A DNA stretch of 64,000 nt. Source: Jaminaea rosea. Its lineage: Eukaryota; Basidiomycota; Exobasidiomycetes; Microstromatales. Each line of letters opens with the position of its first letter. The first letter of the stretch is position 1. This document shows, piece by piece, positions 42,495-54,272 of this stretch. A program made the translations under genes and the position numbers. The stretch spans positions 310,001 through 374,000 of the forward strand of contig NW_020289990.1 in the NCBI RefSeq assembly GCF_003144245.1, written 5' to 3'. The notes below the pieces were generated by a model. That model did not search any database. It saw only the letters and a list, made by a program, of their open reading frames with translations, and was not told where the DNA came from.

Positions 42495-44022
42495 CGAGAC
42501 GAGACTCACTGGGAAGACGGACTTAGACTTGGCGGCCGGCCGGTAGCTCCATCGGCTTCTAGGAGGCAGCTGGTCCAGAGCGTTGGTCAAGATGGACGGG
42601 CGTGGATGGCTCACGTCGGCGAGTGCACTTCCAGGCCCAAGAATGTCGAGTCGGCCGTAGCGCGGGCAGATTCTTGAGAGAAGATACCAAGGTCGAAGGA
42701 GATCGAGGGCGATGCCCAACGCCGGGGCGACACCGTCGTCCCCAGGCCTGGTAGCGCTTATTGGTAGCGTAACATTATCCTTGCCTTTGGTTCTCCTCCA
42801 GCGGAACCTTCTGCAAGTTTCCTTTCAAGCACTCTTTGCTGTGCTGATGCCGTCCTCAACCACAGTGATGGTACCTTCTCGGTAGAACCTGGTGTGACGT
42901 TGTTGATTGCCGTCGACGTGAATGCGTCTTCTCTGTCCAAGTGAGCGGGCATAGCGCAGCAGAAAATGACAAGGAGATGCGCTGCATGAAAGGAAGTAAA
43001 GAAGGACGAGGGCGAGGCAACTGTAAGCCGGAGCCCTCGAACAGAGGACCGCGTGCGCAGCTACTCACCCACGCGCTGGTGCTCCCTCCCCGGGATGGCG
43101 CAGGCCCTGACCAAAATGTTATGGGTGCTATGTTGGCCCAGATGACGGTGAGGCACAGGTGCAAGGTGCGCTGTCCCATCCACAAAACGTGGTGCTCGAG
43201 CCTTGATCACGCAGAGCAGGTCGCGTCGCCTGCTTGACTTTCTTGGCTGCGACCCAGGTGGGAGAGCTCTTGTTACGAGGGCACGTTGCGACGTCGACTA
43301 CTTTCTCTAGACGGCCAAGTTTGCACACGCGCGGAACCAGCGAGCGAGACGCGCCTCAGTGGTGGGCAGGTACTGCTGCGGCTCGTGAAGAGATGACCAA
43401 GGGAGAGAGGGCCATGAGGAGCAGGACAATTTGAGTGCCGGGAACTGACGTTTGCATGAGGAGGTGGATGCCTGTCGAGAGCTGACGATGATGAGCGGAT
43501 GCAAGAGCCTGAAGATGGGAGTGATGGTTATGAGACCAAGCTGCTCGACGCTGGCCGGGCGGGCCTTGATGAGGTCGCGAGAGCAACCGCGTCGACCGCC
43601 TCGCTGAGCCGTGATCAGGCCACGGAGCTGAGGAAACCCGACCCAACCCAACACTCAGAGCGCACGGGCCACACGCCGAAATCGCGGGCGCGCGGGCTCC
43701 CGCACTCTTCTTCTTCCTCTTCTTCGCCGCACTCATTCACCTCAATGAGATTCTCGCTGGGAATTGTCAAAGGTCGAAGTGATCGTAAGGGGAGGTGGAT
43801 TCTTCTCTGTCCAGAGACCCGACTTCTCGAATAGCAAGACACCGGCGATGCCGACGGGCTCGCCTCGCAAGGGCGTCGACGAGGCGAACCGGTTGCATCT
43901 CAGATCTTCATGACTTGGATTGGCTTCGATGTGACATCGTAATCTATATTGCAGGTGAAGATTATGACTCGAACAACAGCATGCAATGGTCACGAACAGC
44001 ATTGAAGGCGCTTGCACCCCAT
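42495..44022. other. 1.5-kb region without a resolved gene
   Basis: Minus-strand signals suggest a small spliced gene. A good intron-like segment (GTGAGT near 43066 to a pyrimidine-rich TTTCATGCAG near 42985) separates open stretches, and an ATG-led signal-peptide-like stretch starts at 43457 (IVLLLMALSPLVISSRAAA). I could not join these into one convincing frame. The region also holds the 3' end side of P5CDH. Confidence 0.4.
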
Positions 44023-45956
44023 TCACGCGTTCGATGGGTACATGAAGCCCTCGGAATCGACGAAAGACTCTTTGACCGTCCTCGCAGAGACGAACTGATA
44101 GAAGAAGCCTGTACTACCTGCCTTGTAGTTGTTTCCACTTGCTCTAGCCCCTGCGAAGGGCTGAGCACCCACTTGCGCACCTGTTGGTTTTTGTCCAATG
44201 TAGAGCATGCCAGATGCGTATCGTAGCATGGCGCTTGCCTCGGTGATCGCCTTGCGGTCGCGTGAGAAGATGGAGCCCGTCAAGGCGTAGTCGGTGGCAG
44301 CGTCGATCTCTTGCGAGATAGCCTGCCAGTAGTCGGCCTTGGAGTCGTCGTAGACGAATACGGTCAGAACCGGTCCGAAGATCTCATTGACCATCGTCGT
44401 CGAACGAGGGTCCTTTGTCTCGATGATGGTGGGCTGGATGTAGAAGCCTACCGAGTTGTCTCCCGTACCACCGGCCAGGACCTGTCCTCCTGCCTTCTTC
44501 GCAGACTCGATGAAGCCCTATGCGGAGATGGGGAAGAGTCAGCTCTGTCTTCATCATGTCTACTCGGAAAGCAGACTGACCATGATTCTCTGGAACGCCG
44601 TCTGTGCGATGACCGGCCCCATGAAATGCTGGAACTCGTTGACTGGTCCGACCGAGATGGTGCCAACCTGAGAGACGAGCTTCTCCTTCAAGCCGCCGTT
44701 GTTCCAAAGGGAAGCGGGTACGTACAAGCGAGAGAGGGCTGAGCATTTGGAGCCTTGGTACTCGAAGGCTCCCCTGATGCATTCGTTGACGACGATGTCG
44801 ACGTCGGCCGTCGGATGCCTGGAGTAGCCACGCAGATGGATGATCAGCAAACAGAAATCAGTCGTCTCAGCAAAAAGAAGGAAGGAAGCACTCACACCAA
44901 AGCGAAGTTCTTGCCGCCCGTCTCTCCGACCATTCGAGGGTAGTTGCGATAGTGGTCGTAGTTGGCGGCGATACTGAGAAGCGTGCAATATGAAGGTCAG
45001 ACGGAGTGCAAACTGTACTTGTCGCCCAATTGACACTCACTCCTTGCACAGCTGCTTGTACACAGTCGTGCTGCCGGTGAAGTGCAAAGCAGCAAACATC
45101 TTGTGGTCGATGCATGCCTTGACAATCTCTGCAGGAGGACCAGGAGTAAACTGGATGACGCCTGCGGGCAACCCGGCCTCAGTCAAGATCTGATGCACCA
45201 GGTAGTTGGAGTAGGTAGCCATGGGAGATGGCTTCCAAACTACGACATTGCCTACCAGAGCTGGGGCACCAGGCAAGTTACCACCAATGGCAGTGAAGTT
45301 GAAAGGACTGACGGCAAGGACGAACCCCTCAAGAGGGCGAAATTCCATGCGGTTCCAGCTTCCAGGAGCGTGACGAGCAGGCTGTTGGGCGTAGAGTTCG
45401 GACACTTGGGCGACACCAAAGCGGAAGAAGTCGCAAATCTCGGCGGCGGCGTCGATCTCGGCTTGCCAGACGTTCTTGCCCTGACCCAGCATCGTGGCTG
45501 CCATCAGCTTGTAGCGATACTTGTGTGCAATAAGATCCGCAGCACGGAGAAAGACGGCGGCACGGTCAGCCCAAGGCATCTCCTCCCAGGTCTGCTTGGC
45601 CTTGAGAGCGCCCTCGATGGCCTCTTGGACGAGCTTCTCATCGGCTTGGTGATAGTTGCAGAGAATCTGGGCGTGGTTGCTGGGGTTGACCTGCTTGGCC
45701 ACATCGCCGGTCTTGATATGCTTACCGTTGACGATGCAGGGCACCTCGAAGGGCGCCGATTTCATCATCTCATCGACGGCATGCTGAAGGTCTGCGCGCT
45801 CCTTGGAGCCAGACGCGTAGTTGCGCTGAGCGGTGGGGAGAAGAAGCGTAAGCTCGTATCGCGCCCATCCCATCAGTCTCGGCGACTTACGTTTGGTTCA
45901 TTCTCAATACGTGGAAGCACGATGGTTCCGTGCTGAGCGACGCTGGCGGAGGACAT
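44023..45956 (-). CDS. PUT2: Delta-1-pyrroline-5-carboxylate dehydrogenase (PUT2)
   Basis: P5CDH oxidises glutamate semialdehyde/P5C to glutamate in mitochondria, the second step of proline catabolism (ALDH4 family). Five exons (45956-45891, 45825-45041, 44973-44896, 44818-44581, 44517-44023) give 553 aa. Family marks: RIENEPNRNYASGS at the start, WEEMPWADRAAVFLRAADL, EFRPLEGFVLAVSPFNFTA, VVWKPSPMATYSNYLVH, LHFTGSTTVYKQL, GETGGKNFALVHPTAD, and the active-site Cys in YQGSKCSALSRLYVP. The C-terminal block NEIFGPVLTVFVYDD and AGARASGNNYKAGS are also typical. The N-terminus has no strong presequence, so targeting is unclear. All joins keep phase. Confidence 0.95.
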
Positions 45957-47226
45957 GGTCGTACGGGTGGGGCGTTGTTGTGACGTGGCGGAGGGAGGAA
46001 GAAAGAGAAGATGGAGTCAAGCGCACCAGTCAGGTGATATGTGGGGTGGGCGCTGCATCTTGCAGCCACTTATTATCCGTCGGAAAGAGCCAGGTAAGCG
46101 GAGGTACGGACGCTTGAGATTCTCTTGCCGCCGATTAGAGGAAGATGCGTGCGTCTCGGCGCTCGGGAGGTGGCGTGGGTTTTGACAAGGCACGAGTGGG
46201 GAGGTGCGAGGGGCTCGGGGACTTCGCCGCGCGCCTAGTCGCCCGGATGGACAACAGCAGTGCGATGCGTACGGTTGAAGGCTAGACGCGCGGACAGTGA
46301 CTCGGTGCGAGGCTACGAAAGATAGGATCCTGATTGCTTGCGGGCCCAGCCCTTGCCCAGCGGGCCCTCATCGTCGCTCTCTTCCTGCTGCCCACACCCG
46401 CGCACGATCTGCTACCTTGGCGTACCGCTTTGCCAGCGCGTGAGGCCGAAAGATTGCCCGCAGCTGTGTTCACGGGATTGTTCTCGCAGTCATCGGTGCC
46501 TCAGGGTCATGAATACAGACTAGGCGACATTCGTCCCGACGAGCGAGCGAGCGTACGCACTTCATGAGTCTGCATGGCGGAGGATCGCCCGAGAATGCTG
46601 CGGTCCGCGACAGCAGCGCAGCCAATTGGGAGCGCCTTCCCAGCGCCTTCACAGCGCCCTTGCTGTCTGCGATATAAGCTTTCGGGGCTGCGGGGTGCCA
46701 CGCGGTCCCTTCAGGCCAAAGACTAGGAGGGAGGGGGGGGGGGGGTTGGTTTCATTGCTGCAACGCTGTCTACGGACGCAAGCTCGCCATCGCACGACTC
46801 TGTAAGCGACTGTGCTCGCTGGCCTACACTTCACAGTGCCGATGAAGCAAGGTGACCGTAGACCACTCAGCTCGTTCACTTTCAGGCGCTCAGGCCTTCG
46901 CCCTGCCCACCGCTGCACGTCTGACACGGATGCTGCCTCATTTTATCGCACCCGATGCAGCTTGTACACTGTTTCCGTCCCTCCCAGCTTCACCGCGAGG
47001 AGCTCGAAGATGGTGCGCAGCTGCCAGTGAAGTGTTGGATGGCAAGAAGCAATGCCGCCGGGCATCGATGCCAATAGTCTAAGTCTCGAAGTGGCCGCCC
47101 CGCCTGCGCCGTGCCACGCGATCGCCAAGGGGCGGACTGGGAGGAATTTTTGGTCGATGGGCGGCGCCAACGCTTCACTCTTCTAATCCTCAGCCTCCAT
47201 CTCATCACCACTTGCATCTCGCAGCG
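45957..47226. other. 1.27-kb divergent intergenic region PUT2 / TSR1
   Basis: Large for this window. Contains a run of 13 G (46733-46745), several GC-rich direct repeats such as AGCGCCTTC near 46631-46650, and no convincing ORF or tRNA. It presumably holds both promoters; proline-responsive control of PUT2 is possible but no specific site is claimed. Confidence 0.5.
46733..46745 (+). repeat. Poly-G run (13 nt)
   Basis: Thirteen consecutive G preceded by more G-rich sequence (GGAGGGA). It is the longest homopolymer I noticed in the window, lying in the PUT2/TSR1 divergent region. Confidence 0.9.
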
Positions 47227-49976
47227 ATGGCGGGCCACCACCACCGCTCGACGCTCAAGCAGCGTAATAAGCCATTCAAGTCGAAGCATTCCACCAAGTC
47301 TTCAATCAAAAAGCTCGCCAAGGGCCGCCCGGCTTCCGTCGCCTCGCACTCGTCGTCCACAACATCGGGCGCAATCCGCAATGCCCAATCCCGCAAGAAT
47401 CAGGCAAAACAAATTCAGCTCGCAAAGCGCGAAGCGATCAAGCAGGCTCAGCGACTCTACGAGGGCGGCATGCCCAAAGTCGTCTCGGTCCTCGAGTTGA
47501 CGCCAGACGCTAATGCCTGGCAAGTCTGCGCATCCCTCGAGCGATCCCCGAGCTGGGAGGCGGTTCGAGACGTACGGTCTGCCCTCCAATCTGGCCTATC
47601 ATCCTGTCAGATGCGCTCACATTCGACCAATCTACAATTTCTCCCACTTCCCTACGGCTCCCTCTATCCGACCCTCAGCGCGGTCGCCTCATCCGACTTT
47701 GTCATCCTCGTACTGTCCGCCACGCACTCCATCGAAGAGGGATCGTGGGGCGAGCTTGCTCTGCGCATTCTCCACGCTCAGGGAATGCCAGAGGTCCTGG
47801 CTGTCGTACCCACAGTCAAAGACGCCGCAGAGGGAAGCAGCGCAGGCAAGACTGGCGAGAATGCTGTGCGCAAGAGTCTCACCTCCTTCGTCAAGTACTT
47901 TGACCCAAGCACCGACCGCATCTACGCACTCGACGTCGACGCAGAGCGAGATGGACTGCTGCGTACCATGGCCACGTCGGTTCCACGCTTTCCTGCGTGG
48001 CGTGAGGCACGTCCCTACCTCATTGCAGACGGCGCGGAGTGGCGGTCAGAGGGCGAGGAGCGCGGCACGCTGGTCGTGAAAGGGTGGTCGCGAGGCAATG
48101 CCATTTTCAGTGCTCAACGTCTTGTCCACGTACGAGACTTTGGTGACTTCCGAGTCAAGCGCATCGTAGCGCCCGCGATGACAAAGGGCAAAGGCAAGCG
48201 CGCACGCAGAGACGTAGAGATGGAGGATGCGGAACAACTCACGCCAGACGGCCTCGTAATCCTCGATGAGCGCGACGACGAAGAGGCAGACGACTTGCAG
48301 TCAGAGAACACCGTCAGCGAGGGGCTCAATGGCATGCAAGAGCAGACCTGGCCGACAGAGGAGGAAATGGCACAGGGCGAGGCAAGACAGCGGCAAGCGG
48401 AAAAGGAGGAGGACAAGTACAAGACCCGATGGCTCATTGAAGAGAGCGACGGCGAAGAAGGCGGCGATGATAGCGATGAAGAGGAGAACGCCGGAATGCT
48501 CGGTGGCAGCGACGCATTCGAGAGCGTCCCAGTCACCGGCTGGAGCCGCAATGGAGAGCTCAACGGCGATGACGAAGATGATGAACCATTCGACGACGAA
48601 GACGTGGACGACGCAGCCCTCTACGCCCAGCAGGGGGAGCGTCGGGCACGCGCAGAGGAGGATCTCGAATTCCCAGACGAAGTCGACACCCCGCTCCACA
48701 TCCCTGCCCGCCAACGCTTCGCGCGCTACCGCGGCATGGCTTCAATGCGCTCGTCAACATGGGATGCTTACGAGGAGCTGCCCGCCGAGTACTCGCGCAT
48801 TTTCCAATTTGACGACTGGGAGCGGGTCAAGCGGGCTGTAGAGGGCAAGGCAAGGATCGACGGCGTGTCGATGGGCCGGGAGATTGCAATCGAGATCGAG
48901 GATGTGCCCGTAGAGATGGCGAGACGATTCGGAGCCATCAAAGATGCGGACATGAAGCAGCGGCTCCTGCCGATGACGGTGTGGGGACTCCTGCGCCACG
49001 AGCACAAGAAGACGTAAGTGCCCGTGCGGCGTGCGCCGTGCGCCGTAAAGCAATGTATCGATGCTCATCCGCTCCTCTCCCTCACCAATCCTTTGTCCCT
49101 CGTTCTCGTTCTCAGGGTCGCAAACTTCACCGTACTTCGCAACACCGAATACACCGAGACGGTCAAGTCCAAGGACCCCGTCCTCATGCTCCTCGGCCCA
49201 CGTCTCCTCTGCGTCAATCCCATCTATTCGGAGCACTCGCTCGGTACCTCAACTTCGCGGCCCATTCCGTCTGCAGCAGACGGCTCAGTCCAGGTGCACC
49301 CGCATAAGTTCCATCGTTTCCTTCCCCCTCCCTCGCCGACTCCGTCAGTCGCAACCATCTACGCGCCGATCACCTTTGGCTCTCCATCCATCACCCTGCT
49401 CCGCCCTCGTAGCTGGGGCGCAACTCCCGAGCGAGGCTACGATGAGCGAGGCGTCGGGGCGAATCAATATCCAGACCTCATCGGGAGTGGTTCCCTCCTC
49501 AAGAAGAACGGCAACGGACCGCTGAGGGTCAACGTAAAGCGCGTGCTTCTCACGGGCGAGCCATTCAAGATCCACAAGAAGACGGCTACGATCCGCTGGA
49601 TGTTCTTCCAGCCAGAGGACGTGCGCTACTTTGCTCCCATCCCGTTGCGCACCAAGTACGGAAGGACAGGGCATATTCGCGAGCCGCTGGGTACGCATGG
49701 TCGATTCAAGGCACACTTTGACGGACCTATCGGGCAGATGGACACAATCATGATGGTGCGTGTTGAGCTTATGAGGCATCGATCATGCTGCTGCTAACCC
49801 AATTGTCATCTCTGGCGCACGCGCAGGCCCTCTACAAGCGCGTTTACCCCAAATTCACGACGGAAGAGTACACAGACGGGTGGGACGAGTTGCCAGCCAA
49901 GTTCCTGGAGGCTCGAGAGGCGGTCGAAGCCAAGAGTGGCAAAGAGGATGACGGCGATCGTGGCATGGATATGTAG
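47227..49976 (+). CDS. TSR1: Pre-40S ribosome assembly factor TSR1
   Basis: TSR1 is a Bms1-related, GTPase-like factor that caps pre-40S subunits and blocks premature initiation-factor binding. Three exons (47227-49013, 49116-49755, 49827-49976) give 858 aa. The N-terminus HHHRSTLKQRNKPFKSKHST is the family hallmark. The pseudo-GTPase domain lacks a P-loop, as expected for Tsr1. A long acidic segment (about residues 340-510) precedes the conserved RYRGMASMRSSTWDAYEELP. The C-terminal half has FTVLRNTEYTETVKSKDPVL, TFGSPSITLLRP, GEPFKIHKKTATIRWMFF, EPLGTHGRFKAHFDGPI and LYKRVYPKF. The start at the first ATG in this hallmark is preceded by another in-frame codon context without ATG. Confidence 0.94.
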
Positions 49977-50988
49977 GCACGGGCGCTGCCGTCATCGGGC
50001 CATAGAAATCAGCATACGCCGTCGCACGTCCACACAGATCGATCGAGCGATCGCCCAGCGAGCTCCATCCCCTCCTCTATCGCCGACGACGTTGCTGCTC
50101 GTGCTCACGATGGACTGTGCGTGGGAGACGGTGCATCACGCACCGCCGTCCGGCCAAATGGTGCCCAGCCTTGGCATCCTCTCTCGCTGGTCACGGCAAC
50201 ACGGCTGACCACTAGCGCCAATCTCGGGGCCTCCTCGCTGCCGCATTCGCGTACCTCTTCTTCTGTCTGCCTCTTGCTCTCTTTTTCCGCTCATTGTGTT
50301 GACTTTTCTTCATCGCTTTGTGAGATGAGCGGAGCGTTGTCGTCGTCGCCGCCGGGCACGGTAGCCGCCGGCCCTCAAGTCGCGTCTGCGTGCACCGAAT
50401 TTCACCCTGGATGGACCCCCCACGTTCGCTCGACCTCGCTCTACACAACGCTCCGGACGCTCGTCGAGCTTGCCGCCGAGAGCGCATACATGGACGAAGA
50501 GATGAGATTTTCAATTCCGTTCGGCGACTAGGACCCGCGGCGCTTGCCAGAGAGACACCAAAGTCCCGGCGGCGGCCAGTCTGCCACTCAGGCACCAACC
50601 AAACAACCAGAGGTGAATGATGGCGATGAGAATGATTCGTCTTGCGGTGCGCGGGTGGAGCCAATCTGCGCGTGCGTCGATGCAGACGCCCTCGCCACTT
50701 GGCCGGCTCACGCTGCACTCGCGAATCGAGCTCAAATTTCTCTGCTTTGCCCCGGCTGTTTCGCCGCGCCGGCCGCCGCACCCGCACCCGCACGCGCAAG
50801 ACTGTGCAGCGACGCTCGGCCTCGACCAGGAGCAGCAGCGATCTGCATTGGGAGCAACTTTGGTTCCATGAGGTTTAAGGCAAGGGCCGAAGGTGATGTG
50901 AATGTCAGTCCTTCCCCCTCCAGACTCGGTCTCTTCTTCTCACCACTACCAATCAGCTTCCTCTCTCTCCCCTGCCCTTTGGTCTGCC
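49977..50988. other. 1-kb intergenic region upstream of MFS permease
   Basis: Holds the TSR1 3' end and the permease promoter. One ATG-led 68-codon frame (50325-50531, start MSGALSSSPPG, end MRFSIPFGD) lies here on the plus strand. It has no recognisable domain and I do not call it a gene. Confidence 0.4.
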
Positions 50989-53209
50989 ATGGCTTCTGTT
51001 GATCAGAGTGGGTGTCATGGCGGCCTTGAAAAAGACGTTGGAATGCCAGGCTGATGCTAACCTCGCGCGCCCGGCCAGTCCAACGCAGCGCCTCGGAGAC
51101 GGACAAGGCGTCGTCTGCCAACGACATCACCTCCAACTCGTCGTCCGCGTCTGCGTCGACTCCTCCTGAGAAGAGCACTGCCCTCAATGATCTCATTTAC
51201 CCTGCGGACTCGTACACCCAGGGGGATCACGTCTACTGGGGTGATTTGCCCCTCGGTCGTCGCCTGGCATGGACTGGCAAGCAGTCCAACGAAGAGGCTG
51301 CCAGGGAGCTCGCTCACGTTGGGCGAATGTTCAAGCGTGACCCCCTCTCGCCCATCTCGGCCTACTTTTCCAACTACGTCGTCACGGGAATGGTGGGTGC
51401 ACACCGCGAGAGAGCCTTGATCTTGGTCACTCGCTAATCATCTCGTCTACTTGTCATCCCACGCTGCAGGGCCTCTTCGTCGAGGGTTACGTCCTCTTCT
51501 CCGTCGGCAACCTCACTCCCCTCTTCAAGGCCGTCTGGCCCGAATGCTGGAAGAATCATCAAGTCTGCTCACCTGGATGGACTGCCGCCGTCGACTACCT
51601 CGAGATTGTCGGTATCATCGTGGGTCAGATCCTCGTCGGTATCCAGGGTGACTGGGTCGGAAGGAAATTCGGCATGGTCCAGGATGCCTTGATTATGACC
51701 TTGGGTTCCATCATGCTCACGGCGATGTGGGGCACCACTCTTCAGGTGAGAGCGAGCGCTAGCGCGTCCAGTTAGGCTGCCATTCACCTCTTACTCACTT
51801 CCTTTCGCCCTCCCGCACACGCTGCATTCTTGTCGACGCGCTCGCAGGGCTGGGTCATCTGCTACGCCCTCTCCCTCTTCATCTACGGCATTGGCGTCGG
51901 CGGCGAATACCCAATGACTTCGACCCGCGCCATGGAGGCCGCAGCGAATGGCGGCGCCGGTGACCGCTTGCACCGCGGTCGTCGCGTCGCCCTCGCCTTC
52001 TTGATGCAGGGATGGGGTCAACTCGCAAACCAAGTAGTCCTCATCCTCGCCCTCCTCGTCACCCACAACACCCTCGATGCCCCGTTCAATAAGGTGTCGA
52101 CGCAGTGGACCTTCCGCATCCAATTTGCCGTCATCATCCTCCCCACACTGTACCTCGCCTACCTCCGTTACTACAAGCTGCGCTACAACGACACGCTCAG
52201 CCAGGCAAAGAAGCGCCTGAACACGTCGGGCTACGACATCAAGTCGCTCAAGCTCGCCTCGTCCCACTATTGGCACCGCATGGTAGGCACCGCCTTCGTC
52301 TGGTTTGCAAACGACGTCGCCTTCTACGGCGCCAAGATCTTTTCCGGCGTCTTCATCGCGACCATCAATGGTGGTACGGCCACTTTGGGTGAGACGTGGC
52401 TCTGGAACTTGGTCAACATCGGTGTCTCTCTGATCGGCTACTACATGGGCGCTCTCTTCATCGACCACAAGATGTATGGCCGCAAGTGGATGCAGGCCAA
52501 CGGTCTCATTGCCATCTTCATCTGCTACATCATCTCGGGCGCCGTGTACCCTCAGCTCACCCAGCCGGGAATGGGTGTCCACTGGTTCCAGGCCATCTAT
52601 TTCCTCTCCTCATTCTTCACTCAATTCGGCCCCAACACCACCTCATTCCTCCTCGCCGCCGAAGTCTACCCTGCCTCGATCCGCGCCACAGCCCATGGTG
52701 TATCAGCCGCAACAGGCAAGCTCGGCGCCCTCCTTGCCGCCGTAGCATTCAACTACATCAGCAACCGCGACAAGTTCTACCTCACAGCTCCCTTCGCTGT
52801 GGCAGCCTGGATCCTGACCCTCATCTGCGTACCCGACGTGACCGGCCTCGACCTCCGCGAGCAGGAGCGCTACTGGGCCAAGGTCATGGAGGGCAAGGCC
52901 AGCGAGTACCACGGTGTCGCCGTCTGCCCTCGTCACTTGTCGCTTTGGGAGCGCGTCGTCCTTAAGAGGCATCGCGCTTATGACCCAGAGGAGGATGCCA
53001 AGGACAAGAAGCGCGAGCTTCAGGCCCTTTACGAGAGTGCGGATGGTGAAGAGGTGGACAAGGCGCCGCTCAGTGACGAGGAGAAGGCTTTCCTCCGTAA
53101 CGACCTTGGTGGGTTCTTTGCGACTGAGGCGAAGCTGAACAAGCCGCTCCAGGGAGGTGGAGAGGCTCACGAGTCGAAGCTCGCCGACCTCGAGAAGAGG
53201 CTGAGCTAG
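50989..53209 (+). CDS. MFS permease, phosphate:H+ symporter-like
   Basis: Four exons (50989-51007, 51079-51392, 51470-51745, 51848-53209) give 656 aa with 12 hydrophobic segments in the Pht/Pho84-like order. TM1 starts ISAYFSNYVVTGMGLFVEGY. MFS motif A is present as GIQGDWVGRKFG, and TM4 has GIGVGGEYPMTST, the family's GGxYPLSAT-type phosphate motif. Late segments show FGPNTTSFLLAAEVYPASIR and HGVSAATGKLGA. A Cys pair near PECWKNHQVCSPGW lies in the first outside loop. The substrate (phosphate or an organic phosphate) is inferred only. Exon 1 is 19 nt and was chosen because GTGGGT at 51008 and the AG at 51078 keep phase; an ATG at 51054 is the fallback start. Confidence 0.85.
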
Positions 53210-53530
53210 AGGGACTACCTGAGGTCGGCATGTAATATGAGAAAGGCGCGAGACGCGAGACGCGATTGTAGACCTCTTTATCTTCATCTTATGACGGGCT
53301 ACTTGTTTCGAGACGTGGCAACATCATGATCGCAAACCATTGTATCGAGCACTACGAGCGCGCGAGTGAGAGGCGCGTGTGTGAGCGGCTTTGATTGAAA
53401 GCAGGCAGCTGCTGGGGGTGCAACCACGTGGCGCAGTCACTCGTCGTCCCCGCCTCGATTCCATCGACGTTCGTCTCGGCCTGCAACTGCCTCCGCTCCA
53501 TCGCACCTCACCTCGCAACTCACAGCTAAG
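53210..53530. other. Intergenic region, tandem genes
   Basis: 321 bp between the permease stop and the NDUFA1 start. Holds terminator and promoter presumably. No gene seen. Confidence 0.5.
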
Positions 53531-54038
53531 ATGCCGGTCCCTTTCGAAGCTTTGATCCCCATGGGGTGGGTCCTCGCGTCGATCACTCGTTGCGTGATCT
53601 CTTATTGACCCGCATGCCTTCCTCCTTCCTCGTCATCGCGCAGCCTGGTGGGCGTCATGTTCTTCACGACGGGCACAGCATACAAGGGACTCAAGATGAT
53701 TAGGAATGATGGCAAGGTGAGGCAGAGCCAATTCGCGCTCACCTCAGTCCACTGAGTCTGATTAACATCTCTCCTCCCTCGATCGTGCGCCTCTCACAGC
53801 CGCAACGCTCCAACATCGACAACTTTGACGTCATGATGATGAACCGCGACGAGCGATTGACTGGATCACAGAGAGGGCAGTCGGTGCGTGTCATCGAGTT
53901 GTCAAACAGCCTCTTGCTCTATTGCTGATCATTGCAAACCCCACTCTCCCCTCATCCCTCCCGCGCCCACAGATGGAAGCTATAGCGCCAAAGGAGTTCG
54001 CAACGAACAGCGCATGGTCGACGGAGAAGGTTGGATGA
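53531..54038 (+). CDS. Complex I subunit NDUFA1/MWFE homologue
   Basis: A small single-pass subunit of the complex I membrane arm in the mitochondrial inner membrane. Four exons (53531-53565, 53644-53716, 53800-53883, 53973-54038) give 85 aa, the right size. The start MPVPFEALIPMG is the fungal signature, followed by the TM LVGVMFFTTGTAYKGL, KMIRNDGK, then NFDVMMMNRDERLTGSQRGQ, which matches the fungal MxxRDxRLTGxxRGQ motif. The C-terminus ends in AWSTEKVG. Four exons for 85 codons is a high intron density. Convergent with the coiled-coil orphan, 234 bp. Confidence 0.9.
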
Positions 54039-54272
54039 AGTGGGGTACTGTCGTAACAAGCCGACGCAATTCAAACCGATACAAGATCATCAACGTAGTG
54101 AAGGGCGCTGTGTAGAAGAGACCAACTGACGCTACATCATTCGCCAAGGAAGGGTGGGACAATGATGGATGAGCATTGAGACGATGGTATCGAGTGAAGC
54201 AGAAGCACGACGGAGATGATGATATGGACAAGGTGGGAAGGCCTCGACGCCCGCACGTCGTCCAGCGACAGC

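Noticed and set aside
50325-50531. 68-codon ATG-led frame upstream of the MFS permease
   Set aside because: Too short and without family features; could be an upstream ORF in a leader but there is no evidence for transcription.
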